Origin: Neoarius graeffei
Lineage: Eukaryota > Chordata > Actinopteri > Siluriformes > Ariidae
Assembly: GCF_027579695.1 (NCBI RefSeq)
Contig: NC_083575.1
Span: forward strand, 31,857,882 to 31,921,881
Direction: 5' to 3'
DNA: 64,000 nucleotides
Each line of letters begins with the position of its first letter. The first letter of the stretch is position 1. The notes under the pieces are model-generated. The model made no database searches. It was not told the DNA's origin and saw nothing but the letters and a program-made list of their open reading frames with translations. Below are positions 40,271 to 51,237 of the stretch, piece by piece. Made by a program: the position numbers and the translations under genes.

Positions 40271-41593
40271 ACCAATGGCAGTTTAACATTGCCATGTTTT
40301 TGTTTTACCAATGGCAGTTTAACATTGCCATGCTTGGAATATTTCAGTAGCCTCAAGTTCTCTCTGACTTGGTGTAAATTAAGCATATTTTCAGTTTTTA
40401 TAAATTGTACAGTATGTGTTCATTGGAGCCAGCAGCACCTTACCTTTTTTCCAACTTGTTAAGCCAAGTTGCACTGACTACAAAACCTTGTGTAACCTTG
40501 TGTGTATATAGCTAAATAACTAAAGCCTTTTGTGTTCATTGACATGCTTGTAATACTTTAAATTTCCTTTTAAGGCATGGCTTTCTGGAGGAATTCTTGG
40601 GGAAAAAAAACCTGCAGAATTTATTTAGAATTATTTGTTGTTAAAATGGTGCAATTCCATATAAAAAAACACATAATTAAGCTGTACATGTTTGTTTGAT
40701 GGTTATGCTTTTCTTCATCTTTTTCAAAACTTAAATAAACACTTGTTTTGGATTTATATCCTGCCACTTTAATTGCATCCTTTAGAATTGAAGAAATTAT
40801 AATATGTTTATAATTAAGAATTTGTGTCTACTTATTATAGAATACTGGAATAATATGAGAAAATAAATGAGTAATGTAATATTGATTGTGATGCCAAATG
40901 TTTTGCTTTGAAGGCTTCACAATGAATCTTCCTTAGTTTTAGCCTGGCAAGCCAGACTAAATGTGAATATTTGCCACTCGTAGGCAAAAATATTTTTGGC
41001 CGCTAGGCGGGTGGGTCTAGTTTACTAGGCTACCTTAGTTTGCCACCTTTAACTTGTTTAGTGTTGCCACCTAGTGGAGAGAAGAGATATTGTCTATATT
41101 GATATCTGAATTTACCAGACAAAAACAAGTTCGGCCAATTGATTTGCTACCTAGGTCAATTTACTTCAGTCCTGTGGACATTTACGGCCCGTGTAGACAT
41201 AACGGAGGAAAATTGCCCCCCCTGAAAAAAAATTCAGGAGCCGCCACTGCGTCTATGCTGTCTTTCTTTGCATAAGGCAAACCTCACGGAAAAATCAAAA
41301 GACTAATTACCATTCGGTTTATTGAGGTGCACAGCAGTACATTTTTTTTTGATTGATTGATTGATTTCGCAATAGAAACATATACATAACATGTGAACAT
41401 ATAAGTATAAATATTGGAGGATAACACAAAAAGTAAAAATACTTATTTCCATTGTGGTCCTTGAAATACATACGTAGTTGCAACTGCGCAGACTGCACAG
41501 GTTGCGAGCTCGAGCTTAGTTGCTATGGTTACCCACAACAAGTTTGACAGGTATATCGGGGACAGCTCCTCCTAGTTCAGGACCCCAACACGG

Positions 41594-41656
41594 CATGATG
41601 AAGGGTGCCAAAAGGCAGAAAACGATTGCATCGTTTTTTAAAAAAAACAATGACTG
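41594..41656 (+). other. Possible hAT first exon with PIP-box-like motif
   Basis: ATGATGAAGGGTGCC... encodes MMKGAKRQKTIASFFKKNND and runs into a donor-like GTAAGTAA. QKTIASFF fits the PCNA-interaction consensus Q-x-x-(I/L/M)-x-x-F-F. Its position after the zinc-finger frame is the reverse of normal order, so the element may be rearranged or a mixture of two copies. Confidence 0.4.
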
Positions 41657-42158
41657 TAAGTAAACTGTGCCTTACTTTATCATATCACCTTGCAATTTTT
41701 TGATAGTCTGTTCAAAGTAATGTCGTAGTGAAAGTAAAATCGTACGGAGTAGAGATGCCTTTCTGGTAGCCTCCTTCTTTCGGTGGCAGCCTGTAGATAC
41801 AGTGCTCAGAAGGCAGTTTTAATGTTTAATCTGGCGTTCCCTGCCATAATTTCAGTGAGCATATTGTTTCATAAGGAAACTTTGCAAAGAGTTGTTGACT
41901 GACTGCCGCTCATGCAACACACAGGCATAGTTAGAAAGTCAGGATGCACTGGTTTACACTTTACACACACATAGCCCAGCCTCTCGCTATGTTTAACAGT
42001 TGGAACTTAGCGATTTTAAAACTAGTTTTGCAATTTCTGTGCGTGATGATAATGTGTAAACTTTGGATTTCCATAGGCTATGTTAAAATGTTATCATTGT
42101 CCTGGCCTGCAGGTAGTTCCTGGTGATGGCAGTGAGGGAGGTGAAATAACATGTATAC

Positions 42159-42680
42159 ACACTACCGTTCAAAAGTTTGGGGTCACCCAGACAATTTTGT
42201 GTTTTCCATGAAAAGTCACACTTTTATTTACCACCATAAGTTGTAAAATGAATAGAAAATATAGTCAAGACATTTTTCTGGCCATTTTGAGCATTTAATC
42301 GACCCCACAAATGTGAAGCTCCAGAAACTCAATCTGCTCAAAGGAAGGTCAGTTTTATAGCTTCTAAAGAGCTAAACTGTTTTCAGCTGTGCTAACATGA
42401 TTGTACAAGGGTTTTCTAATCATCCATTAGCCTTCTGAGGCAATGAGCAAACACATTGTACCATTAGAACACTGGAGTGATAGTTGCTGGAAATGGGCCT
42501 CTATACACCTATGGAGATATTGCACCAAAAACCAGACATTTGCAGCTAGAATAGTCATTTACCACATTAGCAATGTATAGAGTGTATTTCTGATTAGTTT
42601 AAAGTGATCTTCATTGATAAGAACAGTGCTTTTCTTTCAAAAATAAGGACATTTCAAAGTGCCCCCAAACTTTTGAACAG

Positions 42681-42683
<3 letters not shown>
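42159..42683. mobile_element. Tc1/mariner-type MITE
   Basis: ACTACCGTTCAAAAGTTTGG ... CCAAACTTTTGAACAGTA inverted ends, about 525 bp, no ORF. It is followed directly by a (TA)n/(CA)n microsatellite to 42755. Confidence 0.75.
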
Positions 42684-42745
<62 letters not shown>

Positions 42746-42824
42746 TATATATATTACACACAAAATGGAATCATTTGCTGACAGCTCAGTCCCCCCCAGT
42801 TCAAAAATCCTATCTGCGCCCCTG

Positions 42825-43740
42825 GGGGTGCCCTCTACATTCCAGCAGCTCATGGATAAGATCCTCCGTAACCTTGCCACCTATGCGGCAGCATACCTTG
42901 ACAACATTATCGTCTATAGCAATGATTGACTGTGGCACCTTGAGCACCTTAGGGCTGTCCTAGAGTTGCTGAGGCGTGCGGGTCTCACAGCTAACCCGAA
43001 AAAGTGTGCAATTGGGCAGGTGGAAGTATGGTATCTGGGTTTCCACTTGGGTCATGGGCAGGCGCATCCCCAAATTGACAAGACAGCAGCAATTGCGGCT
43101 TTCCCAAGGTCCAAGACCAAAAAGGGTGTGAGAGAGTTCCTGGGGCTGGCTGGCTACTATCGTAGGTTCATACATAATTATTTGGACGTTACCAGCCCGC
43201 TGACTGATCTCACTAAAAAGGGAGCACCAGATCTGGTCCAGTGGATGGAGCAGTGCCAACAGGCTTTCACCAGGGTAAAAGCTGCACTGTGTGTGTGGGG
43301 CCACTCTTGCAGTCCCCTGACTTCTCTCTCCCCTTTATTTTGCAGTTGGGTACAACGGACAGAGGGCTAGGGGTCATTTTGTCCCAGGAGGTGGAGGGCA
43401 AGGAACATCCTGTGTTGTACATCAGCTGCAAGTGCTCGATGCGTGAGAGTAAGTACAGCACCATTGAAAAAGTGTGCCTGGTCATCAGGTGGGCAGTCCT
43501 CACCCTCCAATACTACCTGCTGGGGTACCCTTTCACCCTCTGTTCAGACCATGCGCCCCTCCAGTGACACCACCGCCTGAAAGATGGCAATGCACGGATC
43601 ACCTGTTGGTATCTTGCCCTCCAGTCATTTAAATTCAAGGTGGTCCACAGGCCGGGGGAGCAGATGGTGGTGGTGTACTTCCTGCCCCAGCAAGGGTGGG
43701 GGAGTCCCCTGCAGGCTGAATGGCTCCCCGGCCTGAGTCG
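42825..43740 (+). pseudogene. Second half of reverse transcriptase and RNase H, copy 2
   Basis: Resumes exactly after the hAT: STFQQLMDKILRN, then AAYLDNIIVYSND. The catalytic YxDD has become YLDN, so RT is inactive. Then LGLAGYYRRFIHNYLDVTSP and the RNase H part (GLGVILSQEVEGKEHP, LCSDHAPLQ). Stops at 42927 and 43565. Confidence 0.85.
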
Positions 43741-43749
43741 GGTGGGGTA

Positions 43750-44079
43750 TGTGGCAGCAGGGGATTGGCCAAGCATCAGTTTGTGAATGGAGGGCAGGGT
43801 CAGGGAAGGTGAGTAGCAAAGTCAATGCACCTGTTGTCAATTAATGTTGTGTGTGTTTATTGTGTGTTTATTTATAGTGATGGCAGAGGGTAGAAAGGAG
43901 GGAGAGAGCAAAGAGAAGGAAGCTCTCCTGACCAGAACACGTGTGTGTGTCTGAGTAGTGAGCGAGTGAGTGAGCAAATGCACAAAGCTCAAAAGCGATA
44001 ATCGTAGAAATAAAGTGTGTGTGAACATCATCTCCGCCTGCCGTGCTTCAGTTCTCCACCCATATCAGGGCATACTACA
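43750..44079 (+). repeat. 3' LTR of Gmr1-like copy 2
   Basis: TGTGGCAGC...CATACTACA, 330 bp, preceded by a purine-rich GGGTGGGGTA. Contains AATAAAG (44011) as a likely polyadenylation signal. Confidence 0.75.
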
Positions 44080-44307
44080 ACTTTATTCATGACTCACAAA
44101 AAGTTCGGAATGATCAGGGACAGAGCTTCTGAGTCACAAATTCATTCTCAAATTGGGAGATGGAGTTCCACTCACAACATATATTGCCTTCCTTTGCCTG
44201 CTCTTTGTTCACTACTAAGGGCTTTTGCATTCATTTCAAATAATTGTATTTCTGTTATACTCATGTAACCCCTTTTTAACAGGTGCTAATCACCCAGCAC
44301 AGTAGGC
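44080..44307. other. Short unassigned spacer
   Basis: AT-rich sequence between Gmr1-like copy 2 and the left LTR of the 44.3-52.6 kb element. Confidence 0.5.
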
Positions 44308-44674
44308 TACAGGCTACTAAAGAGTTACACTAAATCACAATAAATAATGGCGCAACAGGATCCTAAGTTCTCAGCGGTGGAGTGGTGAGCTGGCTGAGAT
44401 TCCTGATACCATAAAGGTACAAGTATAGCGAGAGAATAATAATCATAAATCTAATGAATGATAAATTTAATAGCGTGATGCCTCCACTGCGAAAATACTA
44501 CACTTACCTTTGAAGCAAGTGTATGGTGTATTTCCTCAGAATTTAGAATAAACAGTAGTTTGAGTGAAAGAGCTAATAGCTAGTCTGCAGTGTGCATGTC
44601 AGAATGTTCAAATATAAAGAACCAAATGATCAGCCAATACACCCAAGATATAATGAAATAATAATAATGATTAT

Positions 44675-44978
44675 TGTAGCAGTTCGTAGGAGGGGGAGGA
44701 GCACAAAAAGACGGCAGGCCAGAATAAAGTTCAAGAAACTGTTTTATTTTGCTCTTTTCAGATGCAAAATCCACTCTCCCAGCCATACACACACAAGTCG
44801 TCTGGTTGGGGAGAGAGTTCACTTCCTCTGCTCTCTCTCTCCTTATATAGGGTGTGGTCGCTGGGAAGACACACAAACACAGGTTAATTGACATCAGGTG
44901 TAGTGATTCTGCCACTTACCTTCCCTGACTCCGCCCTCCAGTCACAGATTGACGCTTGACCACCCCCCCGCTGCCACA
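44675..44978 (-). repeat. 3' LTR of Gmr1-like copy 1
   Basis: Same ends as the 5' LTR and closely similar apart from the CA expansion and scattered substitutions, some at CpG (TCGTCTGG vs TCATCTGG). Confidence 0.9.
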
Positions 44979-45470
44979 TACCCCCACCCCCTGACTCAGG
45001 CCGGGCAGCCGTCTGGCCTGCAGCCGACTCCCCCCACCCCCTTGATGGGAGAGGAAATCCGCCACGACCATCTGCGCCCCCGGCCTGTGGACCACCTTGA
45101 AATTAAAGGGCTGGAGAGCCAGATACCAACGGGTGATCCACGCATTGGCATCCTTCATGCGGTGGAGCCACTGGAGGGGCGCATGGTCCGAACAGAGGGT
45201 GAAAGGGCGCCCCAGGAGGTAGTAGCGGAGGGCGAGGACCGCCCACTTGATCGCCAGGCACTCCTTTTCGATGGTGCTGTAGCCCCCCTCACGCACCGAC
45301 AGCTTCCTGCTTATGTACAGCACGGGGCGGTCCTCCCCCTCCACCTCCTGGGACAGAACGGCCCCCAGCCCTCTGTCCAACGCATCCGTCTGCAACGTAA
45401 AGGGGAGAGAAAAGTCAGGGGAGTGTAACAGTGGCCCCCACACAGTGCAGCCTTCACCTCGGAGAAAGCC
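44916..45470 (-). pseudogene. RNase H of Gmr1-like copy 1 (frame-shifted from RT)
   Basis: Starts in a new frame near 45445 and reads LQTDALDRGLGAVLSQEVEG, YSTIEKECLAIKWAVLALRY, TLCSDHAPLQWLHRMKDANA, VVHRPGAQMVVADFLSHQ. These are RNase H motifs of Ty3/Gypsy type (TDAS-like TDAL, E, SDH, D). Ends inside the 3' LTR at 44916. Confidence 0.88.
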
Positions 45471-46888
45471 CGCTGGCATTGCTCCGTCCACTGGACTGGA
45501 TCTGGCGCTCCCTTTTTAGTGAGATCAGTCAGCGGGCTGGTGACGTCTGAATAATTAGATATAAACCTACGATAGTAGCCAGCCAGCCCCAGGAACTGTC
45601 TCACCCCCTTTTTGGTCTTGGGCCTCAGGCAGGCCGCAATTGCTGCTGTCTTGTTAATTTGGGGACGCACCTGCCTGTTGCCCAAGTGGAAGTCCAGATA
45701 TTGTACTTCCACCAGCCCAATCACACACTTCTTCAGGTTGGCTGTGAGACCCACCCGCCTCAGCGACCTAAGGACGGCCCTCAGGTGTTGTAGATGCCGC
45801 GGCCAGTCATTACTATAAATAATGATGTCGTCGAGGTACGCAGCCGCAGAGGTGGTGTGGGGGCGGAGGACCCTATCCATCAGCCGCTGGAACATAGCGG
45901 GCACCCCAAACAGCCCAAAAGGAAGTGTGATAAACTGGTGTAAGCTGAACAGTGTGGAAAAGGCCGTTTTTTCTCGGGATAATGGAGTCAAGGGGATCTG
46001 CCAATAACCCTTTGTCAAATCCAGTGTCAAGTAAAAGTGAGCCGTGCCTAGTCGATCGAGCAACTCATCAATACGAGGCATTGGTCCTGGGGCCGTCTCA
46101 ATGTGGTGTTCTATGAGGTCGGTGCAGCCGGGCAGGGACGAGAACACGTCCAAAAACTCGGTCTGCAACTGGGCAACCTCCGCGAGTTGGGTCGGGGAGA
46201 GGTGGTCTCCACAGGGGACCGGAGAGGTACATGATGCCAATGCTCCCTTTTGAACCTCCGGCCCCAGCTCTGCCTTCTCCGGAACCACCAACGCTACGGG
46301 GACCTCCTTGTTCCAGAGTTTGAGCAGATTGAGGTGGTAAATCTGTAGCACCCCATCCCTGTCCGTTCGCCTCACCTTGTAGTCCATGTTCCTGACTCGC
46401 CGTGTGACCTCAAAGGGTCTTTGCCACTTGGCGATCAATTTGGAGCTCGCTGTGGGCAACAGTACGAGTACTTTATCTCCCGGTGTGAACTCCCTAAGGC
46501 GCATACCCCTGTTGTACAGGCGGGTTTGCCGTTCTTGGGCCTGCCACAAATTCTCCTGGGTTAGGTGTGTGAGTATGTGGAGTTTTGTGTGCAGGTCAAT
46601 AACGTATTGAATTTAATTTTTACTTGGTGAAGGTCCCTCCTCCCAGTTTTCTCGCAGCACATCTAGAATGCCGCGTGGCTTATGCCCATATAACAATTCG
46701 AACAGGGAGAACCCCATGGAGGCTTGGGGGACCTCTCGCACTGCAAATAACAAGGGTTCGAGCCATTTATCCCAATTACGTGCGTCCTCACTTACGAATT
46801 TTTTTATTATATTTTTGAGGGTGCGATTGAACCGTTCAACTAAACCGTCCGTTTGTGGGTGATAAACGCTGGTGCGGATCGGCTTAAT
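45440..46888 (-). pseudogene. Integrase tail and reverse transcriptase of Gmr1-like copy 1
   Basis: After the stop, the integrase end continues to a second in-frame stop (TAA near 46615). From 46549 the frame is open: MWQAQERQTRLYNRGMRL, KLIAKWQRPFEVTRRV (GPY/F-like module), then RT with LTLDLTKGYWQIPL, FGLFGVPAMFQRLMDRVL and catalytic AAYLDDIIIYSND intact. About 219 nt (73 residues) of the RT fingers are missing in frame at about 46097 (ETAPG joins PMPRIDELL); copy 2 keeps them. Confidence 0.9.
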
Positions 46889-49042
46889 TCATAATAACCC
46901 ATACAGTTCGTTCAGTGTATGTGACATAAACGAGGTGCCTTGGTCAGTCAGAATCTCTTTCGGGATTCCAACTTGGGAGATGACGTGGAAGAGTGCTTCC
47001 ACAATACTGCGTGCCGAGATATTGCGAAGAAGCACTGCTTCCGGGTATCGCGTTGCATAGTCCACCAGAACTAAAATAAAGCGGTACCCTCGTGTTGACC
47101 GATCTAATGGCCCGACGAGATCCATCCCAATTCTTTCGAACGGGGTCTCGATTAATGGGAGAGGGCGCAAAGGCGCTTTTGGAATGGCCGCTGGATTTAC
47201 TAACTGGCATTCACGGCACGCCGTACACCACCTACGGACATCACCGCGAATCCCTGGCCAATAGAACCGGGCCGTTAGTCGGGCTAGTGTCTTATCCTGC
47301 CCTAAGTGTCCAGCCATGAGATTAAAGTGAGCCGCCTGGAATACCAATTCCCGGTGGCTCTTTGGAATCAAAAGCTGTGTGACTTGCTCTTTAGTCTGAG
47401 TGTCCTGTGTCACTCGGTATAACCTATCCTTCATAATAGAAAAATTGGGGAAGGACGGGGTGGCGTTTGGCTGGAGCGTTTGACCATCGATTATTCTCAC
47501 TTGGTCAAACGCATGCCACAGAGTCTCGTCTCGCGACTGTTCTAACGGGAAATCTGCGAGGGATTCCCCGAGAGAGGGAGGAGAAGCCTGCAGCTCCTCA
47601 CTCTGACGTGGAGATGACGTAGATGGCTCTGTGACAGCTGCTCCTGCCAATGCGACACCGGGACCTCCCCCTGCTGAACTACGGCAGGACCCACTCTTCA
47701 CTAAATGGCTCATTAACTCCCCGAATCCCGGCCAATCAGTCCCCAAAATTATTGAGTGGGTGAGGCGAGGATTAACCGCCGCCTTTACTCTAAATTTTTC
47801 CCCTCTGAAAAAAATGTGGACCGACACTAAAGGGTAGCTGTGAACATCCCCATGCACACACAACACCTTCACCCCCTGTGCTCCCCCCAATGCCTCATCT
47901 TGCACCAGGCTTTGGTGAATTGAGGTCTGATTACAGCCGGAGTCCACCAACGCCTGATATGTATCCCCTTGGATACTCACCGGTATGCGATACGCTCCGG
48001 CCCAATCGAGGGCGGTCCCTGGCGCGTCAGGGATCTGAACCACCGTGCCCACCTCCATTACTGAGCACTGCTGTTGGAGGTGGCCCGGCTCCCCGCAGCG
48101 CCAGCAAATCAGCCCGGGCTTCCTCTCTGCACTGGCGCTCTGGGGCTCACTCACCTGGGAGGGGGAAGAGACAGACACATAAGGGAAAAACGGGAGGGCA
48201 CCGTGGGTGCGACGGGCCGGCTGGGGTGGGGCCGGCTGGGGTGGGGCCGGCCCCCGCCTCCATGGTGGGGGAACAGGGCGAGGACGAGACACAGGAGGGG
48301 AGAGGGAGGGAGAGAGCGAGAGAGAGGAGGGGGAAGACGAGGATGTCCGCTGTCCTGCCGTCGGAACAGCCGCCAAATGGTCCTCCACCAACTCGATGGC
48401 CTGATCCAGCGACGCCGGGCGGTGGCACTGGACCCACTCCGCGGTCCCCTCTGGTAGGCGGGCGATGAACTGCTCCAGCACCACCTGATCAATGATTCCC
48501 TCGGTGTCGCGGTTGTCGGCCCTCAACCACTGCCAGCAGGCATCCCAGAGCTGCTGGCCAAACACGAACGGCTGGCCGACTTCCTCCAGATGCAGAGCGC
48601 GGAAGCGCTGTCGCTGCTGTTCGGGGGTGCGCCCCACCTGCTGGAGGATGGCCCGGCGAAGGTCCGCGTAGGCCAGCCGGCGGTTGGCGGGGAGCTGTAG
48701 CGCGGCCAGCTGCGCCTCGCCCGTTAGCAGGGAGAGGAGGTGCGCCGTGCACTGTTCCACTGGCCAGCCCGAGGCCTCTGCTGCCTGCTCAAAGAGCGTG
48801 AGGAAGGCCTCGGGGTCGTCATGCGGGCCCATCTTAGTTAGGGTGACGGGAGAAGGGCGCGCGGTGGTGGACCCCGCCGATGCGAGGAGGTGCCGGAATG
48901 TCTGTCGATCTTCCTGCTGCGCCAACACCAGGGCCTCGAACCGGTGCTCTTGCTCCTTCCGGAGGGTGACCAATGCCTGGTGCTGGCTCTGCTGGGCCGT
49001 GGCGAGGGCATGGACCAGGTCTGCGAAGGGGGAGGACTCCAT
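46889..49042 (-). pseudogene. gag-protease-integrase frame of Gmr1-like copy 1 (stop inside integrase)
   Basis: Start chosen at MESSPFADLVHALATAQQ (49042), downstream of the PBS; an upstream frame runs through the LTR. Gag includes GTAEWVQCHRPASLDQAIEL, then zinc knuckle ICWRCGEPGHLQQQC (C-x2-C-x4-H-x4-C). Protease has the active-site triplet in YQALVDSGCNQTS. Integrase has the H-H-C-C region (HLGQDKTLARLTARFYWPG, CTACREC) and core motifs GMDLVGPLDRS and LTDQGTSFMS. A TGA at 46891-46889 stops it before the catalytic Glu region, which is readable just beyond (SVYHPQTDGLVERFN). Confidence 0.9.
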
Positions 49043-49086
49043 GGGGCTGTTCTTTTCCTGTGCTCGGTCCCGGGTTTCGGCACCAC

Positions 49087-49199
49087 TGTAGCAGGTCGTA
49101 GGAGGGGGAGGAGCACAGAAAGACGGCAGGCCAGAATAAAGTTCAAGAAACTGTTTTATTTTGCTCTTTTCAGATGCAAAATCCACTCTCCCAGCCATG

Positions 49200-49276
<77 letters not shown>

Positions 49277-49458
49277 GTCATCTGGTTGGGGAGAGAGCTC
49301 ACTTCCTCTGCTCTCTCTCTCCTTATATAGGGTGTGGTCACTGGGAAGACACACAAACACAGGTTAGTTGACATCAGCTGTAGTGATTCTGCCACTTACC
49401 TTCCCTGACTCTGCCCTTCGGTCACAGACCGACGCTTGACCACGCCCCTGCTGCCACA
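49087..49458 (-). repeat. 5' LTR of Gmr1-like copy 1
   Basis: Contains TATATA-like CTATATAAGG (complement of 49322-49330), AATAAA-type signal complement (TTTATT at 49157) and a 67-bp (CA)n run (49209-49275) absent from the 3' LTR. Confidence 0.9.
49209..49275. repeat. (CA)n microsatellite in the 5' LTR
   Basis: About 33 CA units; read on the minus strand it is an open Cys-Val run. Confidence 0.95.
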
Positions 49459-50692
49459 ATTATATTTATTAATAAGCAATAATAATAGTAATAATAATAG
49501 CAATATGAGATATTATTTGATAATAAATGCTTCCCAAAGAAGCATGCAATGTAATAACCAATATGAATAAAATAGTAACACCTGCACAAGAAGAGCGGAA
49601 ACAATTAGCCTACATCATAGAGATGTTACAGATAGCACATCAACAGTGTGTATACAAGCAGTACGTAGTAAGAAAATAAAACTGGGCAAAGTATGAAAAG
49701 AAAAAAAGAGTGAAAAAGAAAAACGCGCATGCAGTTGGGGCCCGTTGGTGCACAGGTGGCAGCTCTCTGAACTGCAGGCAGAACAGCAACTGCTGCAATG
49801 CCCTTCTAAAATGCTGGCTATCCAAGCGAGACCAGAGGAACGTGTGTGTGTGTGTGTGTGTCAGTCAGTGTAAGTGTGGGTTCACGTTACTCACAATCCA
49901 CTGGTCAGACCAGACGAATCAGGTTGCAGATGTCGATGCAGTTACGCAGCAGATGCTCCTGAGCAGAGGGCTAGCTACTGCTGTGGGTTAGCTCACTCGA
50001 ACAAGATACTGCTCACCCCAAATCCCTTGGTAGCTGGCTGGGTCCCGGTCCCGACACAGTGAGTCCCCGGGAAATGAAGGCACTCCAGTGGGCCCAGCAC
50101 CGGAGGGCAGATGTGTCCAAGAAAACAGCAAGATCACTCACTGGCGTGACACCGGAGTCCCAGGTATATGTTATGGCTACAAGCAGGCCGAACTATAAAA
50201 ATACTTTCTGCAAAATAAGTGCTGAAATAGAGCTCACAAACAATGCGACCTCTCTCTTCTCGGCGGCAGGCGGGACTGATGTGAGCTTCTCTCTAACAAG
50301 GTGATGGAACATTCAAAAAGCTCGCAAACTCGCGGGCATTAAACATATACAAATTACCATTGGCTGACATCAAAATTCAAATAAAAATACAAAGAGCAAA
50401 TAAATCTGATTGGTCCGAATGCACAGTACGTCACAACACATCAGAACAGTGAAACTATTCCAAACCACAAGGCATCAGGGTAAATGGAGTTAATTAACAT
50501 AGAAAATAGCGCAATCCAATATAGAGTATAAAATACAGTGTTATTTTAGAGGACCTTACACTCTCCCCCCACCAAACAAACAGCATGCCCCCATGCTAGG
50601 TCACATATATACTATAAGGTGGACAGGAAAAATGGGTAAGAAAACAAATAAGCAAAACAAAACAAAGACCCAAAACAAACATGGCCTATTGC

Positions 50693-51110
50693 TTAAAAAC
50701 TAGCTATGGGTGTAAAGGCAGGTGAAGTGCATGGCATAAGGAATGGCCGGTGTGTGCATGTACTGCAAAGAGTCTGCGGACTACACCACCAGGCATGAGA
50801 AACATTATACCGTGCAGGGAATGGCTCGGCAAGTGCAAAGTGTGATGCTACAACGTTCCTGCTCTGCACTCCTAGCTTGCCGTAAGTCAAGCGGTCAGTA
50901 GGCTTCCTATCCCTATGTGACCTACGTACTAAGGGAGGAACTGAGTCTGTGGGAGCTGCAGGGTAAACTACAGAGTGAACATCAGGACAGCTAACATCCT
51001 GATCTGCGGCTACTAAATCCTTCACTACCTCAGGAGACCTTTGTGGAGAGGTAAGGAGTGCAGTGTTGAGTGGAGTTATCACATCATCTCTAGGTGTGGG
51101 CTTCTAACTG
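50693..51110 (-). pseudogene. Pol C-terminal fragment of the internally deleted LTR element
   Basis: 129-codon frame: MITPLNTALLTSPQRSPEV and further on VRRSHRDRKPTDRLTYGKLG, ending PAFTPIASF. The R-R-S-x-R-x-R-x-P-x-D-R-L-x-Y motif recurs near the C-terminus of many fish retroelement polyproteins. Nothing of gag, protease, RT or integrase precedes it. Confidence 0.5.
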
Positions 51111-51237
51111 TGGTGGAGACACACAGCGCAGTAGAATCTGGTACAGGCTACTAAAGAGTTACACTAAATCACAATAAAATAATGGCGCAACAGGATCCTA
51201 AGTTCTCAGTAGTGGAGTGGTGAGCTGCACTGTAAAA

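Larger units (their letters stand above)
39395..42824 (+). mobile_element. hAT element inserted in Gmr1-like copy 2 (8-bp target duplication)
   Basis: Ends CACGGGCGCAGATAG and (inverted) CAGGGGCGCAGATAG, flanked by exact GGGGTGCC at 39387-39394 and 42825-42832. An 8-bp duplication and CA.GGG ends are diagnostic of hAT. It holds a TTF-type zinc-finger frame (to 40207), a short N-terminal-like exon (41597) and a Tc1-type MITE (42159-42683). No DDE core or dimerisation domain found. Confidence 0.88.
35985..44079 (+). mobile_element. Gmr1-like LTR retrotransposon, copy 2, decayed, split by hAT
   Basis: A 5' LTR end (...GGGCATACTACA, to 36046) precedes a primer-binding-site-like TGGTGCTGCAAGCCGGGA (36048-36065). 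Then follow gag, zinc knuckle, protease, integrase, reverse transcriptase and RNase H remnants on the plus strand, and a 3' LTR 43750-44079 (TGTGGCAGC...GCATACTACA). A hAT element at 39395-42824 interrupts reverse transcriptase. The 5' LTR is truncated. Confidence 0.85.
44675..49458 (-). mobile_element. Gmr1-like LTR retrotransposon, copy 1, nearly complete
   Basis: 4784 bp with LTRs 49087-49458 (5', 372 bp) and 44675-44978 (3', 304 bp), TGTGGCAGC...CTGCTACA, and exact ATTAT target duplications (44670-44674, 49459-49463). Minus-strand order: PBS TGGTGCCGAAACCCGGGA (49085-49068), gag, zinc knuckle, protease, integrase, GPY-like module, RT, RNase H, purine tract GGGGGTGGGGGTA. Integrase before RT is the Gmr1-like arrangement. 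LTR length difference comes mainly from a CA microsatellite in the 5' LTR. Coding is broken by two stops, a deletion and a frameshift. Confidence 0.93.

Noticed and set aside
48151-48492. Second gene on the opposite strand and other frames of the gag region (several ORFs over 100 codons)
   Set aside because: GC-rich gag sequence leaves shadow frames open; only the frame with the zinc knuckle and protease matches a family.
50059-50304. 81-codon plus-strand ORF
   Set aside because: Lies inside the LTR of the 44.3-52.6 kb element with no recognisable motif.
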